Source: Burkholderiaceae bacterium (GTDB taxonomy: Bacteria; Pseudomonadota; Gammaproteobacteria; Burkholderiales; Burkholderiaceae). Taken from it: 18,369 nt of DNA. The stretch spans positions 1 through 18,369 of the forward strand of contig JASLEM010000431.1 in assembly GCA_030151165.1 (NCBI GenBank), in the 5' to 3' direction. Shown piece after piece: positions 6,760 through 13,349 of this stretch. Within the stretch, counting starts at the first letter, position 1. Every line of letters begins with the position of its first letter. The notes beneath the pieces were generated by a model. The model did no database searches. It was not told where the DNA came from and saw only the letters and a program-made list of their open reading frames with translations. A program made the position numbers and the translations under genes.

Positions 6760-7974
6760 TCAGTACGCGTGGATCATCTCCCGCACCCGCGGGTAGATCT
6801 GCTGCTTCCAGCGGCGTCCGCTGAAGACGCCATAGTGGCCGACGCCGAGCTGCACGTGGTGGCTCTTCATGTACGGGCGGATGCCGCTGCACAGGTCGTG
6901 CGCGGCGACGGTCTGGCCGATGGCGCAGATGTCGTCGCGCTCGCCTTCGACGGTGAACAGCGCGGTGCGGCGGATCTTCGCGAGGTCGACGCGCGCGCCC
7001 TCGAACGTCATCTCGCCGGTGGCGAGCGTGTAGCGCTGGAAGACCTGGTCGACGGTCTCGAGGTAGAACTCGGCGGCGAGGTCGTTGACGGCGAAGTACT
7101 CGTCGTAGAACTCGCGCGTGCGGTTGGCGCCGTCGATGTCGCCGGTGGCCAGGTGCTCGTACAGCGAGAGGAAGGCCCGGTGGTGGCGGTCGGGGTTCAT
7201 GCTGATGAAGGCCGACAGCTGCAGGAAGCCCGGGTAGACGCGCCGCCCGGCGCCCGCGTGGCGCCGCGGCACGCGCGCGATGAGGTTGTCCTCGAACCAC
7301 TCGATCGGCTTGCTCGTCGCGAGCGCGTTGACGGCGCTCGGGTTGATGCGGCAGTCCACCGGCCCGGCCATCAGCGTCATGCTGCGCGGCTGCGCCGGAT
7401 GGTCGCGCGCGGCCATCACGGCCACGGCGGCGAGCGTCGGCACGCAGGGCTGGCACACGGCGAGCAGGTGCATGCCGGGGCCGAGGTGCTCGACGAAGCG
7501 GATCACTTCGCCGGCGTACTCGTCGAGCCCGAAGCGGCCGTGTTCGAGCGGCACGTCGCGCGCGTTGTGCCAGTCGGTGATCCAGACCTCGTGGTCGGCG
7601 AGCAGCGTGCGCACGGTGTCGGCGAGCAGCGTCGCGAAGTGGCCGGAGAGCGGCGCCACCACCAGCACGCGGGGCAGCGGATCATGCTCGTCGGAACCCT
7701 CGCAGGCGAAGCGCAACAGCGTGGCGAACGGTGAGTTGAAGACGGCCTCCTCGTGCACGCGCAACGTGCGGTCGCCGCGCTGGATCGCGTGGATGCCGAA
7801 CGACGGCCGCCGATGCGTCAGCCGCAGCCGCGAGAAGACTTCGCAGCCCGAGGCCACCTGGCGCGCGATCGGCGACTGCGGCAAGCCGTAGCGCAGCCAG
7901 GAGGCCGCGGCCGATGCGGCGCCTTGCAGCGGGAAGAGCCAGTCGGCCTGGGCCTGGTAGGCGGAATAGAGCAT
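6760..7974 (-). CDS. phaZ: Intracellular polyhydroxybutyrate (PHA) depolymerase
   Basis: The 404-residue product matches the intracellular PhaZ family that degrades stored amorphous PHB granules to hydroxybutyrate. The alpha/beta-hydrolase core contains RVLVVAPLSGHFATLLADTV (102-121) and VWITDWHNARDVPL (130-143). The nucleophile elbow is AVCQPCVPTLAA: by comparison with Cupriavidus PhaZa1, the catalytic residue is the first Cys (C174), not a Ser. The partner Asp lies in GERDDIC (D347 or D348) and the His in GVGHYGVF (H380). The length (about 400-420 in the family) and the MLYSAYQAQ start are normal, so the gene looks intact. There is no signal peptide, as expected for a granule enzyme. No good Shine-Dalgarno precedes the ATG. 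A minus-strand -24/-12 element lies 46-60 bp upstream, shared with a divergent GST promoter region. Confidence 0.95.
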   Translation of the reverse strand: MLYSAYQAQADWLFPLQGAASAAASWLRYGLPQSPIARQVASGCEVFSRLRLTHRRPSFGIHAIQRGDRTLRVHEEAVFNSPFATLLRFACEGSDEHDPLPRVLVVAPLSGHFATLLADTVRTLLADHEVWITDWHNARDVPLEHGRFGLDEYAGEVIRFVEHLGPGMHLLAVCQPCVPTLAAVAVMAARDHPAQPRSMTLMAGPVDCRINPSAVNALATSKPIEWFEDNLIARVPRRHAGAGRRVYPGFLQLSAFISMNPDRHHRAFLSLYEHLATGDIDGANRTREFYDEYFAVNDLAAEFYLETVDQVFQRYTLATGEMTFEGARVDLAKIRRTALFTVEGERDDICAIGQTVAAHDLCSGIRPYMKSHHVQLGVGHYGVFSGRRWKQQIYPRVREMIHAY

Positions 7975-8019
7975 GCGCGCGGGCCGTGCCCGAAAAGGGC
8001 CAGGGCCGTGGAGGAGGAC

Positions 8020-8034
8020 GCAAGTTGCGGGCCA
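8020..8034 (-). promoter_or_regulatory. Predicted sigma-54 (-24/-12) promoter of phaZ
   Basis: On the minus strand the sequence reads TGGCCC-GCAAC-TTGC (8034 down to 8020). The sigma-54 consensus is TGGCAC-N5-TTGC, so 9 of 10 specified bases match, and the invariant GG and GC have the exact spacing. The -12 base at 8020 predicts a transcription start near 8008, about 34 nt before the phaZ ATG at 7974. No sigma-70 promoter is evident in the gap. Transcription would need an AAA+ enhancer-binding protein, which is not encoded in this window. Confidence 0.5.
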
Positions 8035-8083
8035 GGCGGCGAGGGCCGCGACGAGCGTGGCCGGCCGCGAGCGCGCGCCATGC

Positions 8084-8098
8084 TGGCACGTGGCTTGC
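8084..8098 (+). promoter_or_regulatory. Predicted sigma-54 (-24/-12) promoter of the GST gene
   Basis: TGGCAC-GTGGC-TTGC matches the sigma-54 consensus TGGCAC-N5-TTGC at all ten specified bases, also with the preferred G after TGGCAC. The -12 base at 8098 predicts a start near 8110, giving a 17-nt leader that contains the AGGAG ribosome site (8117-8121) and ends at the ATG at 8127. The fit in sequence, spacing and distance to the gene makes this the best promoter in the window. Confidence 0.7.
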
Positions 8099-8126
8099 GA
8101 CGGATCGCGCCACCCCAGGAGACGCC

Positions 8127-8786
8127 ATGGCCCGCACGACGCTCACGCTCAGCAGCAAGAACTATTCGTCGTGGTCGCTGCGCGGGTGGCTGCTCGCGCG
8201 CCTCGCGGGCCTCGACTTCGACGAGGTCGTGCTCCCGGCCGACGATGCCGACGCGAAGGCCGAGATGCTGCTGCTCGCGCCGTCCATCCTCGTGCCGTGC
8301 CTGCGCCACGACGGCGTGACGGTGTGGGACACGCTGGCCATCGCCGAATACCTCGCCGAGATCAAGCCGAAGGCCGGCCTGCTGCCCGCCGACCGCGCCG
8401 CGCGCGCGCACTGCCGCGCGATCTGCGGCGAGATGCATTCGGGCTTCGTCTCGCTGCGCTCGGCGCTGCCGATGAACCTCAAGGGCCGCTACCCGGGCTA
8501 CAAGGTCTGGAGCCGCGCGCAGGCCGACATCCAGCGCGTGTTCGCGATCTGGACCGAATGCCTCGACACCTACGGCGGCCCGTTCCTCTTCGGCGCCACG
8601 TGCGGCATGGCCGACGCGATGTACGCGCCGGTCGTCACGCGCTTTCGCACCTACGACGTCGTGGCGCCGACGCGCGCGATCAACGAGTGGTGCGCGCGCA
8701 TTCTCGCGTTGCCCGAGATGCGGGAATGGACCGCCGCGGCGCTGCTCGAGCCCGAGGCGATCGACGAGCTGGACGTCGAGTTCTGA
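8127..8786 (+). CDS. Glutathione S-transferase family protein
   Basis: The 219-residue product has the two-domain GST fold of cytosolic transferases that use glutathione. The N-terminal thioredoxin-like domain (about 1-80) starts TTLTLSSKNYSSWSLRGWLL, in which Ser14/Ser15/Ser17 fall where the catalytic Ser is expected. The cis-proline is at SILVP (V56-P57), and the gamma-glutamyl-binding D-T pair sits in WDTLAIAEYL (67-76). The all-helical C-terminal domain follows, with FLFGATCGMADAMYAPVVTR as the usual N-capping segment. AGGAG at 8117-8121 is 5 bases before the ATG. It is divergent from phaZ behind a near-perfect sigma-54 promoter, and converges on a cupin gene with only 4 bp between the stops. 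The substrate is unknown. Confidence 0.9.
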   Translation: MARTTLTLSSKNYSSWSLRGWLLARLAGLDFDEVVLPADDADAKAEMLLLAPSILVPCLRHDGVTVWDTLAIAEYLAEIKPKAGLLPADRAARAHCRAICGEMHSGFVSLRSALPMNLKGRYPGYKVWSRAQADIQRVFAIWTECLDTYGGPFLFGATCGMADAMYAPVVTRFRTYDVVAPTRAINEWCARILALPEMREWTAAALLEPEAIDELDVEF

Positions 8787-8790
8787 GCGC

Positions 8791-9222
8791 TCAGAGGTTC
8801 CACGCGTGCGGCGCCGGCACGTCGCACACCGGGTCGACCGGGATCGTCGTGAAGTCGGCGGGGCCGACGACCTCGAGGTACTCCATGTCCGGCGAGTAGT
8901 CGAACAGGAAGTGGCGAATGCCCGGGCGCTGGTGCACGCAGTCGCCGGCCGACACGAGCGTCACCTGGTCCTCGTACATGAACTTGGCCCAGCCGCGCAG
9001 CATCAGCACGATGTGGAACTCCGCCTCGTGGCGGTGCCACCCGGTGCCCTTCTCCGGTGCGTTGTGCGCGATGACGAGCTGCGCGATCACCTTGCCGCCC
9101 GTGGCCGCGGCGATGCCGAGGTCCCGGTACAGGAAGAAATCGCGCAGGCCGTCGCCGCGGAACGCCGTGTCGGACGGCTTCACATGAGAGAACTCGGTCT
9201 CGGAACGGGTCTTGTCCAGCAT
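8791..9222 (-). CDS. Single-domain cupin protein
   Basis: The 143-residue product is a one-barrel cupin. Motif 1 is GTGWHRHEAEFHIVLMLRG (59-77), with metal ligands probably H63, H65 and E69 (or E67). Motif 2 is around RPGIRHFLFDYS (99-110), with H104 as the fourth ligand. The preserved ligands suggest a metal-binding protein such as a dioxygenase, isomerase or sensor; the reaction cannot be read from sequence. The start at 9222 is chosen over an upstream in-frame Met because GGAGGTG lies about 6 bases ahead of it. The gene is divergent from a YeiE-like LysR gene, with 172 bp between them. That gap holds a predicted sigma-54 promoter for this gene and a dyad near the LysR start. Confidence 0.88.
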   Translation of the reverse strand: MLDKTRSETEFSHVKPSDTAFRGDGLRDFFLYRDLGIAAATGGKVIAQLVIAHNAPEKGTGWHRHEAEFHIVLMLRGWAKFMYEDQVTLVSAGDCVHQRPGIRHFLFDYSPDMEYLEVVGPADFTTIPVDPVCDVPAPHAWNL

Positions 9223-9239
9223 GCGGGCACCTCCGTCTG

Positions 9240-9261
9240 TGATGCGGTGCAGCATGCATCA
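9240..9261. promoter_or_regulatory. Inverted repeat TGATGC-N10-GCATCA in the cupin promoter
   Basis: Perfect 6-bp arms at 9240-9245 and 9256-9261 lie 18-39 bp upstream of the cupin start codon. The right arm overlaps the -12 end of the predicted sigma-54 promoter, and the predicted start site falls in the left arm. A regulator binding here would block transcription. LysR targets often contain such T-N11-A type dyads, so the divergent LysR product is the first candidate. Confidence 0.4.
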
Positions 9262-9270
9262 AGCGTGCCA
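9256..9270 (-). promoter_or_regulatory. Predicted sigma-54 (-24/-12) promoter of the cupin gene
   Basis: The minus strand reads TGGCAC-GCTTG-ATGC (9270 down to 9256), matching TGGCAC-N5-TTGC at 9 of 10 specified bases, with GG and GC correctly spaced and an A following the GC as preferred. The predicted start near 9244 gives a leader of about 22 nt containing the GGAGGTG ribosome site. This is the third such element within about 1.3 kb. Confidence 0.55.
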
Positions 9271-9334
9271 TCGGCGATCGGGTCCGGCGGCTAACCGCGA
9301 CGTCGAGCGCCTGCATTCCGCATCACGGCATCGA

Positions 9335-9353
9335 CGACCTGCAACACAGGTCG
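9335..9353. promoter_or_regulatory. Operator-like dyad CGACCTG-CAACA-CAGGTCG upstream of the LysR gene
   Basis: Perfect 7-bp arms separated by 5 bp (9335-9341 and 9347-9353) lie 41-59 bp upstream of the LysR ATG. The 19-bp size and position fit a binding site for the LysR product in autoregulation and control of the divergent cupin. There is no T-run, so it is unlikely to be a terminator. Confidence 0.5.
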
Positions 9354-9394
9354 GCTCCCGCGACATCGAGCGACCGCGAGGGTAGAGTGCGGCC

Positions 9395-10309
9395 ATGCGC
9401 ATCACCCTTCGCCAGCTCGCCATCTTCGCGGCCGTCGCCGACGCCGGCAGCACCGCCGCCGCCGGCCAGAGGGTGGCGTTGTCGCAATCGGCGACGAGCG
9501 CCGCGCTGAACGAGCTGGAGAGCGTGCTCGACGCGAAGCTGTTCGACCGCGTCGGCACCCGCCTCGTCCTCAACGACACCGGCCGCGCGCTGCTGCCGCA
9601 GGCGCGCGCGGTGCTGGACGGCGCAGCCGGCATCGAGCGCGAGTTCGGCATCGGCGCGGCCGACAGCCAGGCCGGCCTCGCGGCGCCGCTGCGCGTGGGC
9701 GCGAGCACTACGATCGGCAACTACCTGCTGCCGACGATGATCGCGTCCTATCGCCGCGCGTGGCCCGACGCGCATGTCGACGTGCGCATCGGCAACACCG
9801 GCGAGATCGCGGCCGCGGTCGCGCGGCTGGAGGTCGACATCGGCCTGATCGAAGGCCCGTGCCACGAGGCCGAGGTGCAGGCGCGTCCGTGGCGCGAGGA
9901 GGAGCTGGTGATCGTCTGCGCGCCCGACCATCCGGTGCTGCGCGGCGACGCCCGGCGCCGCGTCGGCCTCGCCGCGCTGCGCCAGGTGCCCTGGCTGCTG
10001 CGCGAGCCGGGCTCGGGCACGCGCGAGGCCGTCGAGCACGCGCTGCAGCCGCACCTGCACCAGCTGATCGAGGGCATGCACTTCGGCGGCACCGAGGCGA
10101 TCAAGCAGGCGGCGGTCGAGGGGCTGGGCTTCACGTGCCTGTCGCTGTTCGCGGTGCAGGACCTGATCACCCTCGGCCGGCTCGTGCGCGTCGAGACGGC
10201 GCTGCCGCGCCTGCTGCGCCGCTTCTACCTGGTCCACCACCGGCGCAAGCAGTTCTCGAAGAGCCTCGCGCGCTTCGTCGCGCATTGCGAGCTGCCCGAG
10301 ACCGCCTGA
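9395..10309 (+). CDS. LysR-family regulator, YeiE-like
   Basis: The 304-residue product follows E. coli YeiE closely in pattern. The HTH domain has ITLRQLAIFAAVADAGST and LSQSATSAALNELESVLDAK, then LFDRVGTRLVLNDTGRALLP. The effector domain has ASTTIGNYLLPTMIASYRR, VDIGLIEGPCHEAEVQ, WLLREPGSGTREAVEHAL and EAIKQAAVEGLGFTCLS. In enterobacteria YeiE controls the neighbouring yeiH-type transporter gene and is linked to sulfite stress. Here the divergent neighbour is a cupin, so the regulon may differ. The ATG at 9395 has a weak AGGGTAG-like site upstream. The stop is 27 bp from that of the convergent beta-propeller gene. The resemblance to YeiE is recalled, not aligned. Confidence 0.92.
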   Translation: MRITLRQLAIFAAVADAGSTAAAGQRVALSQSATSAALNELESVLDAKLFDRVGTRLVLNDTGRALLPQARAVLDGAAGIEREFGIGAADSQAGLAAPLRVGASTTIGNYLLPTMIASYRRAWPDAHVDVRIGNTGEIAAAVARLEVDIGLIEGPCHEAEVQARPWREEELVIVCAPDHPVLRGDARRRVGLAALRQVPWLLREPGSGTREAVEHALQPHLHQLIEGMHFGGTEAIKQAAVEGLGFTCLSLFAVQDLITLGRLVRVETALPRLLRRFYLVHHRRKQFSKSLARFVAHCELPETA

Positions 10310-10336
10310 TCGTGTCGCGGCGGGCGGCCGCGATCG

Positions 10337-11815
10337 TCACATCGCCTGCACCTGCACCGCCGCGCCCGGCTTGCCGTCGACCACCGGCGCGATGACGAGA
10401 TAGCGCCGCGCCGCGTCGTCGGCGCCCTCCTGCACGACCTGGCGGATCGGCCCGACCGCGTCGACGATCGCCGCGCCGGCCGGGTTCGTCATGAACTGCG
10501 CGAGCGATTCGAGCGCACCGCTGCCGTCGGCGCGCGTCGACAGCGCGAGCACGTACGGCGACCTGGGCGCGAGGCCCGTCGCGGACGCCTGCAGCACCTG
10601 CAGCAGGCCCTGGTCGAACAGCGAGACGCTGGTCGGAGCGCCGTTGGCCGGCGCGGGCTTGCCGCTCGACGACGTGCGCAGCTCGAGGTGCGCCGCCTGG
10701 CCGGCGACGCCCAGCGCCATCAGCCCCTGCGTGCCGTCGCCCTCGGGCACCGCGTTCGGGACGTACGCGATGGCCTGCGGCGCCTGGCCGATCGGCACCG
10801 TGCCGGTCACCGTGTTCGTCCGCGTGTCGATCGCGACCAGCGCGTCGGCGTTCTCGAGCCCGACGTACACGCGCGTGCCGTCGCCCGACGGCCACACGCC
10901 GTGCGGCAGCTTGCCGACCGGGATCGTCGCGACCTGCGAGAAGTCGTCGGTGCGGAACACCTTCACGACGTTGAGGCCGCCGACCGTCACGTACGCGAAC
11001 GTGCCGGCCGCGGTGTGCGCGAAGTTGACGTGGTTCGTGATCGGGCCGGTGTCCCACGACTTGACGACCGCGAACGGCGGCCGCGCGTCGAACACCATCG
11101 TGCGGCCGGTGTCCTTCAGCGTCATCCAGACCTGCTTGCCATCGGGCGACGCGGCGATGTTCGGGCAGAACGGGCTGTCCTGCTTCACGTGGCCGACGAC
11201 CTGGTGCGAGGCGACGTCGACGACCTCGGTCTCCGGGTTGAACGACGAGCAGACGTAGCCGTACTTGCCGTCCGGCGAGAAGATCTGCATGCCCGGACCG
11301 GCTGGGGTGGTGATGCGCGTCTTCTCCTCGAAGGTGTGCGCGTCCAGCACCGCCACGTAGTTCTCGCCGCGCACCGTGACCCAGACCTCCTTGCCGTCCG
11401 GCGTGAAGAACGCCTCGTGCGGCGAGCGGCCGACGTAGGTCGTGTGCTTCACGGCGTTGGTGGCGGTGTCGATGAAGGTGACGGAGTTCGAGCCGATCGA
11501 GACGACCGCCAGCGTGCGATGGTCCGGCGAATACCCCATGCCGTGTACAAGCAGCTGGCCCTTGTACAGCGGGCTGAAGTTGCCCGGCGCCGGGTCGCCG
11601 AGGCGGATCACGCCGAGCAGCCGGTTGTCGACCGGGTCGGTGACGGAGACGGTGTTCGAGAACTGCTCCGCCGCGTAGACCCGGTCGTGGTGGCTGACGG
11701 GGATGTCGGCGTCGGCCAGCGCGCCCGGCGCCTGGCCGGCGTGCGCGGCGAAGCCGACGAGGGCCGCGGCGAGCGCGACGAGGGTGGAAGCGAAATGCGG
11801 GGTCTTGGGGCTCAT
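10337..11815 (-). CDS. Exported YVTN/cytochrome-d1-like beta-propeller protein
   Basis: The 492-residue product starts with a signal peptide (cleavage after AHA, about residue 26), so it is periplasmic or surface-exposed. Residues of about 40-365 form repeated propeller blades of the YVTN type: YSPDHRTLAVVSIGSNSVTF, FFTPDGKEVWVTVRGENYVA, ASPDGKQVWMTLKDTG, and PSGDGTRVYVGLENADALVA followed by IDTRTNTVTGTVPIG. A separate C-terminal domain of about 110 residues (from around 380) is not recognised. No CxxCH haem motif is present, so it is not a cytochrome. It is the second gene of an operon: its ATG is 9 bp after the DUF305 stop, and the poor ribosome site suggests translational coupling. The function is unknown; propellers of this type often bind small molecules or partner proteins. 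Confidence 0.9.
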   Translation of the reverse strand: MSPKTPHFASTLVALAAALVGFAAHAGQAPGALADADIPVSHHDRVYAAEQFSNTVSVTDPVDNRLLGVIRLGDPAPGNFSPLYKGQLLVHGMGYSPDHRTLAVVSIGSNSVTFIDTATNAVKHTTYVGRSPHEAFFTPDGKEVWVTVRGENYVAVLDAHTFEEKTRITTPAGPGMQIFSPDGKYGYVCSSFNPETEVVDVASHQVVGHVKQDSPFCPNIAASPDGKQVWMTLKDTGRTMVFDARPPFAVVKSWDTGPITNHVNFAHTAAGTFAYVTVGGLNVVKVFRTDDFSQVATIPVGKLPHGVWPSGDGTRVYVGLENADALVAIDTRTNTVTGTVPIGQAPQAIAYVPNAVPEGDGTQGLMALGVAGQAAHLELRTSSSGKPAPANGAPTSVSLFDQGLLQVLQASATGLAPRSPYVLALSTRADGSGALESLAQFMTNPAGAAIVDAVGPIRQVVQEGADDAARRYLVIAPVVDGKPGAAVQVQAM

Positions 11816-11824
11816 GGCGCGGGC

Positions 11825-12286
11825 TCAGTTGGCGTGGTGGTGGGCATGCATGTCGGATGGCATGTCGGCAGACATCGCGGACGGCGCGGCGGCGGCGGCT
11901 GCGGCCTGCGTGGGCGCGGCCGCGGACGGCGGCAGCGGCTGGTCGACCGCGAGGTTCATCGCGGCGATCTCCTGCTGCTGGTCGACGATGATCTCCTGCG
12001 CGATGCGGCGCAGCTGCTCGTTGTGGCCGTAGCGCAGCTCGGACTGCGCCATGTCGATCGCGCCCTGGTGGTGCGGGATCATCATCGCGGTGAAGTCGCG
12101 GTCGATGTCGCCGGACGGCTTGATCTCCATCCCGCTCATCATCCGGTCCATCGCGGCGTTGTTCTCGGCGATGAACGCGTCCTGCGTGGAGCCGGCGATC
12201 GCGGCCGTGCCGCCGGCCAGGGCCAGCAGGGCGGTCAGCAGGGTCGTCGCGATCGGGCGGCGGGGGCTTCGTGTGCGGTCGTGCAT
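11825..12286 (-). CDS. Exported DUF305 protein with Met/His-rich tail
   Basis: The 153-residue product has a signal peptide (basic start, core LLTALLALAGG, cleavage near AIA at residues 29-31). A single DUF305 domain covers about 36-115, with its signature DFTAMMIPHHQGAIDMAQSE (64-83) and the helix IIVDQQQEIAAM (99-110). The His-His and Met residues are conserved in the family, of which the cyanobacterial CopM binds copper. After a Pro/Ala linker the protein ends in a Met/His-rich tail (M138, M142, M146, H147, H149-H151), a likely extra metal-binding site. The start at 12286 is supported by AGGAG 5 bases upstream; the longer in-frame extension is Arg/Pro-rich and not convincing. It leads the operon with the beta-propeller gene. 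A periplasmic metal-binding role is inferred. Confidence 0.9.
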   Translation of the reverse strand: MHDRTRSPRRPIATTLLTALLALAGGTAAIAGSTQDAFIAENNAAMDRMMSGMEIKPSGDIDRDFTAMMIPHHQGAIDMAQSELRYGHNEQLRRIAQEIIVDQQQEIAAMNLAVDQPLPPSAAAPTQAAAAAAAPSAMSADMPSDMHAHHHAN

Positions 12287-12399
12287 GGTCGCTCCTGGTG
12301 GGACGCGCGCCGGGCCGGATCGGGCCGGGCTTGTTCGCGTCGGTGCAGGAGGACTGTCGCGGGCCGCCGTTGCAGGACGGTTGCGATGCGGCGCGCGCG

Positions 12400-12417
12400 G
12401 CATTTCATCTGAAATGC
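12400..12417. promoter_or_regulatory. 18-bp perfect palindrome upstream of the DUF305 operon
   Basis: GCATTTCATCTGAAATGC is a perfect 8+2+8 palindrome in an AT-rich island, 114-131 bp upstream of the DUF305 start and 76-93 bp beyond the HD gene stop. The two-base centre makes a poor RNA hairpin loop and no T-run follows, so a dimeric repressor/activator site is more likely than a terminator. The regulator is unknown. The 206-bp gap holding it has no gene. Confidence 0.55.
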
Positions 12418-12492
12418 GGCGCCCATCTGCGGACTTTCTTTCTCTTCAGCCCGGGCTCGGCCGGGCACCACGTCAAGCGGGATCGACGCGCG

Positions 12493-13179
12493 TCACGCCG
12501 CCGTCTCGCAATGCGCGCAGCCGGCCGCGTGCGGCGCGCTGTCGTTCCACGCATTGCCGAGGATCAGCGCGCAGAAGTTCAGGCGCCGGTAGGTCGGATC
12601 CTTGAGCGCCAACACGTCGGCCTTGACGTTGCCGAAGGTCGTCCCGGGCTTGGCGATCGTGCCTCGCGCGAACGCGTCGATGATGCCTTCCTTGAAGTTC
12701 GGCTCGCGCGGGTGCGCGGCCACGACCTGCGCGCGCTGCTGCGCGCCGAAGCGCTCGTAGTCGATGCCCAGCACGTCCATCTCGACGCCCGCCGTGACGA
12801 GCGCGACGACCGGCTTCTTGTGCTTCGGGATACCGGGTGTCGTATGCAGCGCGATCGCGTCCCAGACCTGCTCGATCTCGCGCTCGCCGATCGCGTGCTG
12901 CAGCAGGAAGTCGCGCGCCGCGTTGGCGCCGTCGACCTCGAAGCGCTCGGTCGCGCTGCTGTAGGCGGGCATCAGGCCCATGTCGTGGAACATCGCGCCG
13001 ATGTACAGCAGCTCGGCGTCGTACGACAGGCCCAGGCGTTCGCCGGCGAGCGCGCCGAACAGGAAGACGCGGCGCGAGTGGTGGTACAGCAGGTCGGTCT
13101 CGGTGTCGCGCACGAGCTCGGTCGCCTCGCGCGCCATGCGGCTGTCGGGGATGCGGATGCCGGCGATGGTCTGGGTCAT
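12493..13179 (-). CDS. HD-domain hydrolase, cyanamide-hydratase-like
   Basis: The 228-residue product carries an HD metal-hydrolase domain. Likely metal ligands are H33/H34 (LLYHHSRRVFLFG), H65-D66 in GAMFHDMGLMP (62-71), and D136 in GVEMDVLGIDYERFG; H112 in IALHTTPGIP is also conserved-looking. The spacing and the FEVDGANAARDFLLQHA stretch resemble the family that includes fungal cyanamide hydratase and bacterial relatives of unknown substrate. The C-terminus holds a Cys/His cluster (CAHC, 221-224) that could bind metal. The start at 13179 has GGAG 6 bases upstream; an upstream in-frame extension overlaps the regulatory gap and is rejected. It is divergent from a GlxA-type regulator, its likely controller. 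The substrate is not shown by the sequence. Confidence 0.85.
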   Translation of the reverse strand: MTQTIAGIRIPDSRMAREATELVRDTETDLLYHHSRRVFLFGALAGERLGLSYDAELLYIGAMFHDMGLMPAYSSATERFEVDGANAARDFLLQHAIGEREIEQVWDAIALHTTPGIPKHKKPVVALVTAGVEMDVLGIDYERFGAQQRAQVVAAHPREPNFKEGIIDAFARGTIAKPGTTFGNVKADVLALKDPTYRRLNFCALILGNAWNDSAPHAAGCAHCETAA

Positions 13180-13255
13180 GGGGTGCTCCGATGTGAGAAT
13201 GAAGGGCTGGCAGAGGGCGCGCCGTCGTTCGCGTCGCGCTCGCAGCCAGTCTCCG

Positions 13256-13296
13256 GCTTTCGAGGCGCTGCCGGGGCGGCGCGCGCCGTCGAAAGC
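13256..13296. promoter_or_regulatory. Inverted repeat GCTTTCGA-N25-TCGAAAGC between the HD and GlxA-type genes
   Basis: Perfect 8-bp arms lie at 13256-13263 and 13289-13296. Each arm is adjacent to a copy of GCCAGTC (13245-13251 and 13298-13304) in direct orientation. This is in the 170-bp divergent gap, 77-117 bp from the HD start and 54-94 bp from the regulator start. AraC-type proteins usually bind pairs of separated sites, so this is a plausible target, but it was chosen by symmetry alone. Confidence 0.4.
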
Positions 13297-13349
13297 TGCC
13301 AGTCGCACATCGCGGGCTGCCGTCGGCCCGTCGTGGCCGGAAGGGGTTC

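Noticed and set aside
10688..12412. A 574-codon open frame on the plus strand across the DUF305/beta-propeller operon.
   Set aside because: The product is Arg/Val/Asp/His-rich without a domain, and it is antisense to two proteins with signal peptides and clear family motifs. Long antisense frames are expected at this GC content.
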